Shown: positions 1 through 11,663, numbered from the stretch's first letter. The stretch is DNA of 64,000 bases from Euonymus europaeus (GCA_963580455.1 OY756963.1:20231555-20295554), one strand, 5' to 3'. Notes: generated by a model not told the origin, from the letters alone. Translations and numbers: made by a program.

Positions 1-537
1 CCAGTGGCTTCAATGGAGAAAGAAGCTATGAAACCAGAACAGAAGAAGCCTGGCAGAACAGAAGAAGCCTGGCAGCAGTAGCGAGAAGGCTTGAAGGCTT
101 GAAGGAAGAGCGCAACAGCAGAGACGCGCAAGAAGCTAGAGGTTGCTCGCGGCAATCGTCGTTCGCGTCAGTCGCAAAAGACGCAAGATCGCGCGTCGAT
201 GGTCGCGTCAGTCGCGCGCGAGGACTGGAGCAGAGATCGCGCGCGATTGGCAGAGATCGCGTCAGCGCGATAGGAGAAGCTGAGCAGAGGAGCATGTAGG
301 AGTAAGAAACCAGAACAAAAACAGGCTAGAAGGAACACAACCGGTCCTCTGATACCATATTGAATACAGAGAATTAGACTGCAGAGGTTCTTCTCTGTTA
401 ACTAAGAGAAGACCTAATTTTCTCATTATATATCAACTATACATGCTTTAGGTAAATACCAAGGTACCCTTGTATTACAAGATAAATATGTAATAATCGG
501 ACTTTTAACTTCAAAAATAGCACTGTTATGTCTAACA
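1..537 (-). mobile_element. 5' end of a copia-like LTR retrotransposon, cut by the window edge
   Basis: On the minus strand a short LTR occupies 537 to 361. It begins TGTTAGACATAACAG and ends TTCA, so it has the usual TG...CA ends. After a 3-nt spacer comes a primer-binding site at 357-346, TGGTATCAGAGG, complementary to the 3' end of initiator Met-tRNA as in plant copia elements. The leader then runs to position 1 and leaves the window; it contains an 89-codon serine/arginine-rich open frame (295-26) that I do not recognise. The LTR is only 177 bp, so a small non-autonomous or TRIM-like element is possible. The second LTR, gag and pol are not visible. Confidence 0.7.
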
Positions 538-1051
538 TAGAGTGTTTGAAAGAAATTGAGTAGTGCATGGATAGAACTAAGGCATATTTGTGGAATGACA
601 AATTTGATTATCTTAGAAGCTTCTTTTTGAATCATCAGAATTGTTATTTTTGTGATCTCTGGCATAAATAGGGACCAAGTTTTCTCCAGTGTATCTGATA
701 CTCCTTTTTTCTCCCCTCTTAAATTATTTACATATCAAAAAAATTCTACAGTTCTGGATTTTTTTTCCAAAGAAATTCTAGACAAATCATTGATGATTGT
801 AGTTGCTACCAATCTTCGTCATCATCTTTTCTTATTTTATTCCTCCGGTTAACATAGTTTTTCATAGCGGCTTCATATCCAGATAACAATTTTAAGAACG
901 ACTGTGTTTCCCTAAACTTTGCATCCTGATTGATGGTTGATGCCTGGAAAGATTATTTTGATTAATACCTGTATATTTTGATCAATTGTTATGTTCTTGC
1001 AATTTTCCTATGCTTAATATGCAAGTGATGGACGTCTTACCTTGCCTGCAG

Positions 1052-3766
1052 TTGCAATCACTTGATACTCTTGGGCTCTTGGAGATCAATAAGCAAGAAT
1101 TGAAGGTGCCAGTGGTGAGCATTTACTGCCTCGTGATCCTTAAATTGCCAAGTGAGAAGTAATCAAACATTATTTTCTTTCCATTTTATCATATACGCCT
1201 AGAAGCCTACTTCATGAAATTTTCCATTGAATAAAAAGCAATGATAATGGAAAATATTTCAGGGATCAGTGTATATGTAAGTATTAGATGAATAAGATCA
1301 ATCTTTTTATGTTCCACTTCATATCCGAGGTAGGAACCCACCTATACCGCCCGCAAATAGTATTTGACTCTCATTTCATTCAGCTGGATGAGTTTAACAA
1401 CCCAAAAACCTTGAAACATTCACTATCAAACCCAACTAAATGCTGTTCAGTGAAAATCAGACGCCTACAGTGGATGGCCATATCTATTCCACAATCAAAC
1501 CAACAATAATATTTGCTAAGCATGGGATTCATGACATATGCACACAACCTTTAATCTGGGAACATATGAGGGTTCTTTTTTGCTATGGTAATTGGGCGGG
1601 AAAAACTTCTACAAGGAACGATTGGGAGTTTGAGAGATGTTCAATATGTGAACTTATCTATGGCTATTCAATCAACAATATAGGAGAAGACTTCATCCAT
1701 CACATGGTGTGGCTGGAATTTTCTCTGTGAAGAGTTTTTACAAAGCCCTTTCTTATCTTTTGGTCCTATTAGCTTTGAGGAGTTCCCCAAAAAATGTGTT
1801 TGGAAACCAATTTTTCCAACTGAATGGAAGTGTCTTGTTTGGGAGGCTATGTGGAGAAAATTTCTCACTCATGATCGTTTGTGCAAGAGGTTGGCATTTG
1901 GTAAATAAATGTTTTTGTTGTAAACTAGAGGCGTCAACTATATCAATCGCTTTGTTCTCCATCGTAAGTGGTCAAGGTGCTTTTGGAAGATGGCTTTTAT
2001 GGTAGTTATTTCCTGTTGGCATAGGCTATTTTAAATCCACCTTCTCCAGAGACTTTCTTGTTTTTTCAGTTTCCAGAATTGCTGGAATTAGACATGGGGA
2101 AACTAGTAATAAATTTACTGGATACTTCTAGATTGAGCTTTTGAATTTTCCACTGATTGCTCAGAATCTTTTTAACAAGCTACATTTCAAACTTTCAGAC
2201 TCTTTTAACTCCTGTTCAATTCCTCCTGTATAATTTTGATTTTCTGGACGCATTTAACTGCAATGTAAATCTAAATAGAGATTCACAATGACCATTTTTT
2301 TTGGAGAACTTGACTGACTTGAAGGATAACAAACCTAAGTTATTATCAATTTTAGTACATTAGTTAAACTCGTAATTGATGTAGATTTTCTCCCTGCTCC
2401 TTTTTATTTACACCCAAATCCTTAAATTCAATTTTTTCAAGGACAATTTTGCATGCTAAATATAATTTCCTTGCTTTATGTAACAGGAAGAGCAGTCGTC
2501 TGCCAATGAAGCTGAAAATGCACTTTTGAAATGCATTTCTGCCTACAAAGAGGTACGCCTGCATTTTCTAGGCCGTTAAAACTTCTTTTTTTGGGAGAAG
2601 TGACAAAAGTTGCTTGTATATTACTATTGGCAGGAGGTTAAGATTTTTTTTTTTTATGTACATCTGGGCAGCCAATTTACAATATTTTAAATTGTGCACT
2701 TGTCTGTCATGTATGCATATGCTTTTAATATACTTTGGAAACCTAATTAGGTCATTACGTATGGTGCATTTTGAAGATAGCTTTTATCACATATCACACA
2801 TATACCGCAAGAAGCAAACTATTGTAGGCAGCAAGATCTAGTGTCGAAGCTGGATATAGTGAAGTGCACACTGCATTTATAATGAGGTGGTTGATTGAAT
2901 GAAATAGGCTTTTCTCTTTCGAGAGCTCTATGTATGTTCTTTGATAAGCAAGCCACCCAGTACGTTGCTCGAATCTAGTATTTCATGTGACAACCAAACA
3001 TACAGTGGTCGTGTAATTGTGTGCAGCTTCATTTGAGAATTCAGAAAGGGGATTGTTAGATTCATAGATCAGTTGGGTGGTATTTTCACAAGAACAATTT
3101 TTTAGTAATTTTTAACGACATGAGCATGCTTGGCATCTATGCTCTAGGCTGATGAGGATTTCCTGGATTTATAATCTCGAAGGCAATCATCAGTCCACAA
3201 TTATACATTTGATGATGCTTTTAGGCGTTATCATTCATTAAAACCTATATTAATGTATTACCAAATAGGTTGCTTCCAATACCTCATCATGACTGTTTAT
3301 TCCCGTGCCAAGTGAGATCTGAGAACTGCTGTCTTTTAAGGTGGATAACCCTTTCTCCTTAGTCATTTCTGTGAATTTGTTTAATGACCATTGGAGATAA
3401 ACAGAGGGATAAATGAGTTGGGAGATAGGGCAGCCATCTATATGATATTTCTACTCCCTATGGCTTAAAGTTGCATGTTTATGTGCCATCTCCATCATAG
3501 TACTGTCAGCATATCTGAATGTAGCATCTAATATGTAGATTTCAAACTCGTTTACTTTTGTGCAGTTTGCAACTCGAAGGTTAATTTCTGACCACCCCGA
3601 CTTAAAGGCTCAGTATCTTTCGTGTTTGAAGCATCTTTCAAGCTTGATCGGCGATGGTGTCAATAATGGGGTCGTACGGTCTAAGAAACCCACTTTGCAA
3701 GAACTAAAAGATGAAATCCAGCGCATTGAAGGTGAAGTTTCTTCTCACAGGAAAAGGAAACAGTAA
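1052..3766 (+). CDS. 3' end of an unidentified multi-exon gene (last three exons)
   Basis: Three exons join in phase 0: 1052-1114, 2487-2552 and 3566-3766, ending in TAA. Each has AG before it, and the first two have GT donors (GTGAGC, GTACGC). The joined 109 residues are hydrophilic and helical: 21 residues beginning LQSLDTLGLLEINKQ, 22 beginning EEQSSANEAENALLK, then 66 beginning FATRRLISDHPDL and ending in the basic tail SSHRKRKQ. The C-terminal part has heptad-like spacing (LQELKDEIQRIEGEV), suggesting a short coiled coil. An AATAAA lies 30 nt past the stop. Upstream exons must lie outside the window or were missed. The introns carry LINE debris. I do not recognise the family; a DNA- or chromosome-associated scaffold is only a guess. 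Confidence 0.6.
1560..1970 (+). mobile_element. LINE (L1-type) remnant, reverse-transcriptase zinc-binding region
   Basis: Broken plus-strand frames spell a decayed zf-RVT domain: GIFSVKSFYKAL near 1713-1750, then in another frame FPKKCVWKPIFPTEWKCLVW and REKFLTHDRL-like text at about 1780-1890. This matches the usual order GxFSVKSxY ... FPWKxIW ... W-x-A ... L-T-x-D-x-L of plant non-LTR elements. Frameshifts and stops show it is dead. It sits in an intron of the unidentified gene. Confidence 0.65.
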
Positions 3767-3795
3767 GCTAGTTATTTTGCTTCCCTAGCAAGATG

Positions 3796-3801
3796 AATAA
3801 A
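3796..3801 (+). terminator. Candidate polyadenylation signal of the unidentified gene
   Basis: AATAAA 30 nt downstream of the TAA stop of the gene ending at 3766. Spacing and context fit a plant near-upstream element, but plant signals are degenerate. Confidence 0.4.
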
Positions 3802-4568
3802 GGCTTCAGATTAATAATTTTGAACTGTCGCCCTGTTTTTTCTTCCTTGTAAGACAACTCTAGTTATTATTTATATAAAATAAGAACAAATTTAAATTTA
3901 AATTGAATGCAATAAAATCTGTCTTCTCAAATCCTCCCAAATTGAGAGATTAGTAAATGTTGTTTTGGAGGGATAGGAGGTACATAAGACTCTTCAGGTA
4001 TTTTTCCTCCTTTCTCCACTGATTGTAGAGCCAAGCAACAATTATTGCTAAAATAGCGCCATTTTATCTAATCTAAGTTAATAGTGTTTATTTAAGTAAT
4101 CTAAACCAAAACAATTGAGAAGGACAGTTTCCAGTTGGAACAATGACTGTGCAGTTGTGGTCATACACTGAATTTTAAACAAATTTATCCGGTCATAAAA
4201 TTATAAACTTTTGTGGTGCAAATTTGATGGCCCAAGTTTACACTAATAATGTATGAGATAGGATATTCAAAGATAAACTTGTATGTCGTTTTAGTATTGT
4301 TCAACAAGTAACCAGCCAGGACTGCACTAAACTGTACTAGGACCCTAACTTCCACCTAACACCATATTCAAGTGGGCCTACAGCTCATTTGAAATTCAAT
4401 GACCAAAGACCAACCCAGAATTGATTAAAAGTGATGGACCTTTATACCGTCCTTCACAAAAATGATGTGTAGACAGCTTCTTCACCAGCACACCAAATCT
4501 TTATATTCATAGCGTGGAACTCATATTTCCACATATTCCAATCCCCTCTTCATCTTCATCTTCACATC
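3802..4568. other. Intergenic, promoter side of the next gene
   Basis: No coding frame or recognisable repeat. The last part holds the promoter of the gene at 4569: a TTTATATT-like TATA element at about 4499-4507, some 60-70 nt before the ATG, followed by a pyrimidine-rich leader. Confidence 0.4.
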
Positions 4569-5123
4569 ATGCCATCTACACCCTTCAACTCGTTCATGCA
4601 AAACAAGAACCCTAAACCAAGATCATCATCCCGCGGTACCAGAACCGACGATTCCGACATCATAAAAGCAGCTGCATGGGCATGGTACCAACATGGTTCT
4701 GGCTCTGAAGCTAAGATCATACGAGAGTTTGATGTTTTCAGGCCTCATCGACCTCCTCAGCCGTCGCGGTACAAGCTAGAGGCGGCCATGAGAACATCTC
4801 ATACAATCTCACAATCACAAACGCCAAGTCCAGTCCACACCCCCAGAACTTCTCTTCTAGATAAGTTTGAAATTGAGAGCATCTCCAAGAGACTAGATTT
4901 TCTTGTGGAGTCTAGTAAATTTCATGATAGTGGTGCTCATGCTCATGTAAAGAAGGAAGAGAAGAAGAATAAGAATCCAAAATTTAAAGGGTTTTGGCCA
5001 AGGCATGTGGTGATGTGTGGTGCCAAGGAAGATGTGGTGGATACCACGGCGTACCGGCGGCCGGCGAGGTTGGTTCCGTTGGTTAGATTAGCTACTACCT
5101 CTAAGCCCACGAGCCAACCATGA
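4569..5123 (+). CDS. Plant-specific protein of unknown function, KAAAWAWYQ type
   Basis: A single open frame of 184 codons with no intron. The most striking segment is IIKAAAWAWYQHGSGSE at residues 31-47, a block I associate with a small family of uncharacterised land-plant proteins. It is followed by basic and proline-rich stretches (FRPHRPPQPSRYKLEAAMR), a central helix around DKFEIESISKRLDFLVES, a lysine-rich patch (KKEEKKNKN) and FWPRHVVMCG near residue 145. There is no signal peptide or membrane segment; the basic patches suggest a soluble cytosolic or nuclear protein. The first ATG follows a TATA-like element by about 65 nt and a CT-rich leader, which supports this start. The ending is clean and the reading frame intact. 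The biochemical role is unknown. Confidence 0.8.
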   Translation: MPSTPFNSFMQNKNPKPRSSSRGTRTDDSDIIKAAAWAWYQHGSGSEAKIIREFDVFRPHRPPQPSRYKLEAAMRTSHTISQSQTPSPVHTPRTSLLDKFEIESISKRLDFLVESSKFHDSGAHAHVKKEEKKNKNPKFKGFWPRHVVMCGAKEDVVDTTAYRRPARLVPLVRLATTSKPTSQP

Positions 5124-6271
5124 CTGGAAAAGTAAGCAGTTTTGGAGCCTACTTATTTAATATTGCAACTGTCAAAAATAATTTGTTTATGAGAATTGTG
5201 CACCATAACGTATTCAATTCAAGTAAAACAAATGTGTACATAGAATATGCATTATTGTTTCTTATCATATCAAAAATATTATCCACGAGAATGACCACAT
5301 GTGGCACCAAGATGCCAAGTTCACACATTATCAAGGTGCCAGCCAAAAGGATTCAATATCGAATAGTGCGATCAAGCAATGTGATCGGGGTACCACATCG
5401 AGGAACAACAGAACAATCCTAGATGAACCAGTCTATTATTAAAAAAGGAATCAAGAGAGATTTATTCTCAAAAATTTGGTCTACAAACAATGTAAAATCC
5501 CGCAAGATAAAAAATTTAAACAAATATTGTCTCTTGATTGTTAACAAGCGAGAGCATCAAATACAACCTCTTGATATCAACCAAACTTGACCTGGGTGTC
5601 GAAGCGGCCCTTAACTATATATAAAGAAAATGCGACACTTTAATTTATATGTGATGAAGTGAAGGAGCTAATACACAAACTGAAAACAAAGTTGTATACT
5701 ATAACCGAAGAGCAAAGAATTTTATCCAAAAAAAAAAGCTAACAATTTTATCCTCCTCGTTCACAAAATGTAGAAGTAGAACCAAGATTAATTAAATAAT
5801 GGTTTTCTCGGGGTATTTATTTGTTGTTTTCAACAAATTCTACGTTGTGCTACTTTCCAACAGCTCATATGGACCTAATGTCCTTGTTGATGTCCAATGT
5901 ATTTGTTCATACCTCATAGTAATGGAATTTGTATCTGCCTTTCGCCTTCACCACTTCAAATAGAATCACAATCAACTTTTGTGACCACCTGCTTCAAATG
6001 ACTACTCATACCCTTATTGACTCATATTAATTTAATATTTAACGGTTTAAAATTATTGTATTTTTTTATTATTCATTCAATTTTTATTTGACATATATAA
6101 TTGCACTCGTAATATTTCGATCAAAATATATTTCTAATTTTAAAGATAATAAAATAATAAACTTTACTATCTAAAATGCACCTTATAGCCGGTCCGACAT
6201 CGCCTCATTGGGGGTGGTGAACAAGTTATTGAGTCCACCGTTAAACGAAAGCCCCCAACTGAACTTTCCTT
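5124..6271. other. Intergenic, AT-rich, with a MITE-like fragment
   Basis: No gene seen. About 6040-6150 contains an AT-rich stretch (ATTGTATTTTTTTATTATTC, then TTTTTATTTGACA) that closely resembles 51760-51815, where the same sequence is one arm of a perfect inverted repeat. This is probably a half or decayed copy of the same small element. The remaining bases show no structure I can support. Confidence 0.4.
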
Positions 6272-8068
6272 TTGGCCATGGCCTTCCTCAAACTATCGAG
6301 AGTCCATCGCTCCCTCTCTTCTTCTCAATTGGGTTTCTTCTATTACTCGACCTGGTATTCTCCACCATCGCCATCACAGCCTCACCGTGAAGATCCAATT
6401 CTCACAACAATCTCTCAAGCGATCACAAACACCCAGTCAAAGCCACTAAACATCTCGCTTAAGAAGCTCCTCCCTTTACTCACAGCCACTCACGTTATCG
6501 ACCTCATCAATCACAATCCATACTCTCTGTCGCCTCATTCTCTTCTAGCCTTCTTCGATTTCCTCTCTTCACAGCCCACTTTCCGCCACACTGTCCAATC
6601 TTACTGTGCAATGATAAATTTCCTCGTGGAGCACAGGATGGTTCCTCAATCACGGTCTATGGCAGCGTACCTTGTTTCTCGTAAAGGAAAGGACTCGGCC
6701 TCTTCAATTGTGGCTTCGCTGATTGAGACGAGAGTTACCCACCAATCCAATAATGCTGTTTTTGATGTTATAATGCAGGTGTATACGGATTCTGGTTTTA
6801 TACCTGATGCAATCCAGTGTTTCAGATCGGTTAGGAAGCATATTTGTCGCATTCCATATGAGGGATGTAGGTATTTACTTGATAAAATGATAAAAATCAG
6901 GCTGCCAATGGTGGCTTGGCGGTTTTACTTGGAGATTTTAGATGGCGGGTATCCACCAAATGTGTATACTTTTAACATTTTGATGCACAGACTGTGTAAA
7001 GAGGGTTCAATTAAGGAGGCCGAGATGATATTTGAAGAAATTGGGAAGCGGGGTTTGCATCCCACTGTTGTGAGTTTCAATACTTTGATTAACGGATATT
7101 GTAAAAAAGGAAATTTGGAGGAGGGTTTTAGGCTGAAAGGAGAAATGGAGGAGAAGAGAATCTCTCCTGATGTTTTTACTTACAGTGTTTTGATTAATGG
7201 GTTATGCAAGGAGAGTAAGTTGGACAATGCAAATAAGCTGTTTGACGAAATGTGTCAGAGGGGTTTGCTTCCTAATAGTGTTACTACTACAACATTGATT
7301 GACGGGCGTTGCAAGAATGGGAGAATCGACTTGGCCATGGAAATTTATCATCAAATGTTGAAGAAAGGTGTCAGACCTGATTTAATCATGTACAACACAC
7401 TAATAAATGGTCTTTGCAAAGTTGGGGATTTGAAGGAAGCAAGGAAACTTGTTAGTGAAATGAGTGAATCAGGTATAAAAGCTGACAAGATCACATATAC
7501 CACTCTCATTGATGGATGTTGCAGGGAAGGAGATGTAGAATCGGCTTTTGAAATTAGGAAGCAAATGACCAAAGAAGGGATTGAGCTTGATGATGTGGCT
7601 TTCACAGCCCTAATTTCTGGGTTGTGCAGAGACGGACGTGTTGATAGTGCAGAAATAATTTTGAGTGATATGGTGAAAGCAGGGTTAAAACCTGATGATG
7701 CTACCTACACTATGGTCATGGATGGGTTTTGTAAGGAAGGTGATGTTAAGATGGGTTTCAAGTTGCTTAAAGAGATGCAGGGTGATGGACACATACCAAG
7801 TGTGATAACCTATAATGTGCTTATGAATGGCTTGTGCAAACAAGGCCAACTGAAAAATGCTAAGATGTTGTTAGATGCCATGCTTAATTTGGGAGTTACT
7901 CCGGATGATATTACATACAATATTCTATTGGAAGGTCAGTGCAAGCATGGAAATGCAGAAGATCGTGATAAATTAAGAAGTGAGAAGGGACTCGTTGCAG
8001 ACTATGCTTCCTATACTTCCCTAGTCAGTGGGTTGAGTAGAAGTTCAAGAAATCACCAAAGGAGATGA
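6272..8068 (+). CDS. P-class pentatricopeptide repeat protein, At1g09680-like
   Basis: Intronless 598-codon frame. PPR proteins bind organellar RNA one base per repeat and affect its stability, splicing or translation. The N-terminus (MAMAFLKLSRVHRSLSSSQL) is basic, serine-rich and free of acids, as expected for a mitochondrial or plastid presequence. Weak repeats start near residue 160. From residue 230 there are nine consecutive 35-residue P motifs with the usual TYNxLIxGxCKxGxxxxA pattern, then a truncated tenth. There is no E, DYW or SMR domain, so it is P-class. The length and the diverged C-terminal tail (VADYASYTSLVSGL) match my memory of Arabidopsis At1g09680. An upstream ATG at 6208 is in another frame, so 6272 (or its twin Met two codons on) is the likely start. 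A candidate AATAAA lies at 8347. Confidence 0.9.
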   Translation: MAMAFLKLSRVHRSLSSSQLGFFYYSTWYSPPSPSQPHREDPILTTISQAITNTQSKPLNISLKKLLPLLTATHVIDLINHNPYSLSPHSLLAFFDFLSSQPTFRHTVQSYCAMINFLVEHRMVPQSRSMAAYLVSRKGKDSASSIVASLIETRVTHQSNNAVFDVIMQVYTDSGFIPDAIQCFRSVRKHICRIPYEGCRYLLDKMIKIRLPMVAWRFYLEILDGGYPPNVYTFNILMHRLCKEGSIKEAEMIFEEIGKRGLHPTVVSFNTLINGYCKKGNLEEGFRLKGEMEEKRISPDVFTYSVLINGLCKESKLDNANKLFDEMCQRGLLPNSVTTTTLIDGRCKNGRIDLAMEIYHQMLKKGVRPDLIMYNTLINGLCKVGDLKEARKLVSEMSESGIKADKITYTTLIDGCCREGDVESAFEIRKQMTKEGIELDDVAFTALISGLCRDGRVDSAEIILSDMVKAGLKPDDATYTMVMDGFCKEGDVKMGFKLLKEMQGDGHIPSVITYNVLMNGLCKQGQLKNAKMLLDAMLNLGVTPDDITYNILLEGQCKHGNAEDRDKLRSEKGLVADYASYTSLVSGLSRSSRNHQRR

Positions 8069-9355
8069 TTAATGGTTTTTACATCTCCTTTCAACTTAGG
8101 CTCTCAAGATGAGTTTCCATAATTCCTTGTGGAGGAGAAATAAACATGAGGCTTAAGGATGAGTTTAAGAAGTGCTAAGATGGTTTTCTGATTTTGACAA
8201 TCAAGAACCTCAAATCAACCTTGCTGAATTGTCTTTTGGCGGTTGAGGAACCTGGACTGAAATCCTGAATTGGATTTGTGCATCTACTGTGGACTATTTT
8301 GCTACAATACATGCAGACACAGGTTTGTGCAAATTCATTGGAATTGAATAAATTACCTTGCCTTGATCCTCCTAATATGCGGGTTATGGTAAACCTTATC
8401 AAATTTGCAGTGTAAATGATGGAGGAACATTTTGATGGTCAAACATACATTTCCTACTTTTATGACCCCCTCTGGAAACAAGCAACTGCTGGAAGATTTT
8501 TTGAGTCTGGAAATCTTAATTGCCTTCCGATCCCAGTGTGGAGTCACATAAGTTTTTGCGAATGTGAACTGCTACTTATCTTGGAAATGTGCTCACCAAC
8601 TGGATATCATCAACCTTTGAAAGAATTGAGTGCCTTTTGTCTCTGTGCCTCAATTTTATTGCAGCTATGCTTCGCATTTTCTAGTCTATGATTTTAGTCA
8701 GCTACACTCTACACAACATTAACAACGAATGAAGGATATTTTCTTTACCCTTTGGGAAGTGGCAAGTACGGTGGTTCAGTATATTTCTCAACTTTGTTTT
8801 TCCAACCACCAAAAAATGCAATTCCTATAGGATATGCTGCCCCATTAGTTCATCATCTGAGGTGATACTGCGCTCCAGTGGAGCTTGCAAGCCTTTCTAT
8901 GAAGGTTCTAACATGACTCCGGTTTAGGTGGGATCTTATATAATGGTTAGTTTCATTACTTTGGCACTGAAGGTTGAACTCGGTGCGGTTCTCACTCGGT
9001 CCATAGTAGGCATCTTTGGTAGCATCCATGTAAGTGTTCGTTCTCTTTCTCACTTTCTCAGAAGTTTCCTTATATATTAGTCCTTGCCTTCACTTTCTCA
9101 GAAGTTTGACTAGTGTATACCAATCCGATTTGCAGATACCTAACTAGATGGGGTCATTGGGAAAAAGAAAAGGCAAAAAGAAAAGAAAAGAAAAAAACAA
9201 ACAGCTTGCACTTCCTTGGTTAAACATGTCATGGCCAACCTCTCTTCTGAAGTTTTACATATGAATGCCTCTTTAACTCCCTTGGATTTGTAGTTAGTTG
9301 TTGAAGTGTTTGATGTTTGTCACTCCAACCTTGAAAGAAAGAAAACATTTTCAGC
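8069..9355. other. 3' flank of the PPR gene; no further gene seen
   Basis: Begins with the probable 3' UTR (AATAAA at 8347-8352). Short frames such as 8416-8691 show no recognisable domain and I treat them as chance. A purine-rich run (AAAAGAAAAGGCAAAAAGAA type) lies near 9160-9200, and the phrase CACTTTCTCAGAAGTTT is repeated at about 9050 and 9091. Confidence 0.4.
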
Positions 9356-9359
9356 TATT

Positions 9360-10860
9360 TAAGGGATGAACCATATCGACTCACCAGTTCTGGTGTGCTT
9401 GGAGACGAAACTTTTGAAGCCTGGCCTGAGCTCGGCTCGAAAGTAAAAAGAGCTGAGCTTGGGCCTAATATTGAACCCGTTTAGGGCTGAGATAGGTTTT
9501 GAAGAAGCCCTACCCTAAAGTCCTTGGGCCTATGTATATATAATAGATATGTGTTACATATGACATATGGTTGAGAAAATGAATTGGAAGTTTGAGAAGT
9601 ATTCGGGTGAGTGCAATTTGTTGATTTCAATTGTTGCAAAATGAAGTTGATTGAATTTTACTTTTCATTGATTTATGAGAGAACCGAAGTGACTTGAAAT
9701 ATTGAAAAGGTCCGTGGAACTTTATATGATATGTGTGAGTAATATGTACTTATGTAGCTACTTACAACTCAAGTAATGGGGAAGGGAGATGTCAAAGGAA
9801 TTCAAGAGAGGATGTTGGTCCTAGTAACATGGTTGATATGAATTATGGCAGGTCCAAGTTTGATGAGTTTGTAGATGTGACTGAAAATGCTCCTTTTGTA
9901 AAATTTGATTTGGATGTTTATTTGGAAGAAGTTTATTGCTTTAGGTTGTTGGAGGGTAAATGATCTAAAGTATCGTATTTTGTCAAAAAATGGAGTATGA
10001 CATTCTGGCTATTTCCATCACAACAGTAGCCTCAGAGTCCATATTCAGTGCATGAGTTGAGTAATTGACCCCTATTGTGCTAATTTAGCACCAAAAACAG
10101 TTGAAGCTTTGATATGTGGAGGAGATTGGGTAAGAAATCTTCATGGGATAAAGAAAAAACTGCGCAAGGTTAGGACTATATTTCGTATGCATATACTATC
10201 ATTAAGTTCTATAAAACTCACATTTTCAATTGATGTTTATGGTTTTCAATTTATTTACAAAAAGAAGAGAAGGATGAAGTGCTTGTTCTCAATATTCCAT
10301 AGAAAGAAATTTTATGGAACTTTCTTGTGTAATATTATTGTTCAACATCCAAACTGTACACTCTAGAAGAGATATTGTGTAGGAATTTGGGTCATATGCA
10401 TCTAAGGTGTGTATTTATAGCGATAGAAAGCAGCTCCAAAATAGTAGCTGATGCACATTCTTCTTTTGAGACATCTCATTGGCTCTGAAAGCACCTATGC
10501 TCTGTATCATACATTGGATGGTTGTGTATCTAAGTTACACACTTAAAATTCATGTATTCTGGATTCATTTTCTTACAATTAGTAGGATTGGTTTCCTTTG
10601 TTTTATCCATTACTTATGGACTGGTTATTTGTTTGATTTTGTTGTATGTATGAGAAATATGAACCCTTTTCTGTATGAAGGGGATTCAATCTAATAAAAA
10701 TTCGTTGTTAAAAATTATAACAGACGATAAGGGGCCTAAACCAGTTCGGGCCTCACATGTTGAAACGAGTCCGGCCAAGCTTGGGCTTAATTTAATATGA
10801 TAGGGCCGAGCTTAGGGCCTGTCAAAACCTAACTGAAACCGGCTCTATTTCATCTATGGG
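9360..10860 (+). mobile_element. Decayed hAT-superfamily DNA transposon
   Basis: Broken plus-strand frames at 9990-10170 spell the hAT C-terminal dimerisation region: DILAISITTVASESIFSA, then in other frames IDPYCANLAPKTVEAL-like text and ICGGDWVRNLHGIKKKLR. A preceding fragment (RSKFDEFVDVTENAPFVKFDLD, about 9850-9925) fits the stretch usually found before that domain. Both ends are rich in GCCCGGCTC/GAGCTTGGGC motifs typical of hAT subterminal repeats. Several frameshifts and stops separate the pieces, so no functional transposase is possible. Ends are approximate; the outer termini GGGATGAA and CATAGATGAAAT (read inward from the right) are only imperfect inverted repeats. Confidence 0.7.
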
Positions 10861-11024
10861 TGTGGGGTGGTTGCTTATTTTTTTAGTCTATGATTAAATA
10901 AATGAGAGAGAGCATGTGAAGTCAGGTTGAATACTTTTAATACTATTACAATTGGAAAGAGAACTTAAATTCTTTGGCATGTTGTCCTCAGACATAGCAT
11001 TTATTCGTCAGTCCTTTTGCCCCC

Positions 11025-11235
11025 ATAGCATATGGCTGAGTGGTATCCACTTTGTCAAAATCCTTAACGGGGGAAGTAGAGGTTGTGAGTTCGAACCCTC
11101 GTAGAGGCATTCGACCACTTCTGAAGCGGCAGGTGGTCCCTACCGTAAGGCTGCACATCCTGCGACTTACATCTGTCAGTGACTCCCAGGGCAGGGAACT
11201 GGCAGACGGGTTTTGATTTCTCGACCCCAATCCGA
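11025..11235 (+). mobile_element. tRNA-derived SINE
   Basis: Contains an RNA polymerase III internal promoter: box A TGGCTGAGTGGT at 11033-11044 and box B GAGTTCGAACCC at about 11087-11098, with tRNA-like spacing. A non-tRNA body follows (TACCGTAAGGCTGCACATCC) as in Au-type plant SINEs. The second copy of the surrounding duplication lacks it (13585-13605), so it is either an insertion after the duplication or was lost from copy 2. Confidence 0.75.
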
Positions 11236-11467
11236 AAGTTGCATCTTATTTACATTGTTAGAAGGTGACTTTTTGTGTTGTCTTGGGGTGGTAACTACTG
11301 CACATAACAGAAGTGTTATACATTTCAGATATCATTTTCCGATCTAAATGCTACAGCAAGTGTGTTGAAACACTATGTAAGTGGCGCATTTGCAAGTCTT
11401 AAAGTTATCTATGGGACACTTTCTGCTTAGCACTCGAGTTTGTTGGTTTTTCATAGCCACATATATA

Positions 11468-11663
11468 CACTACAAGAAAGCAGGGTTTTTACGATGGAAG
11501 ATTCCATCACAAAATATATAAATTTTATTGCAAATTTGTAAAGAAAAATTGAGATAAAAAACTTCAGCAAATTTTGCGACGTAATATTTTTCCAAATTCG
11601 TCACAGATTTCAACTTTTGTGACAGAAATTAGTCCGTTGTTGAGGAGATGTTTTCTTGTAGTG
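11468..11663. mobile_element. Non-autonomous CACTA element (MITE-sized)
   Basis: 196 bp bounded by CACTACAAGAAAGCAGG on the left and the inverted TTTTCTTGTAGTG on the right, the signature ends of plant CACTA/En-Spm elements. Interior has short sub-terminal repeats around TTTTGCGACG and TTTGTGACAG. Flanks ATA/ACA could be a decayed 3-bp target duplication. No coding capacity. Confidence 0.85.

Noticed and set aside
26..299. Overlapping 66- and 89-codon frames on both strands at the window start
   Set aside because: They lie in the low-complexity GA/CG-rich leader of the LTR element; no domain is recognisable.
8416..8691. 91-codon frame after the PPR gene
   Set aside because: No domain, within the probable 3' UTR; likely chance.
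11033..11100. A tRNA gene
   Set aside because: Boxes A and B are present, but the cloverleaf does not close (no matching acceptor stem) and a SINE body follows.
10988..11230. 80-codon minus-strand frame
   Set aside because: Lies exactly over the SINE; the pol III boxes explain the sequence.
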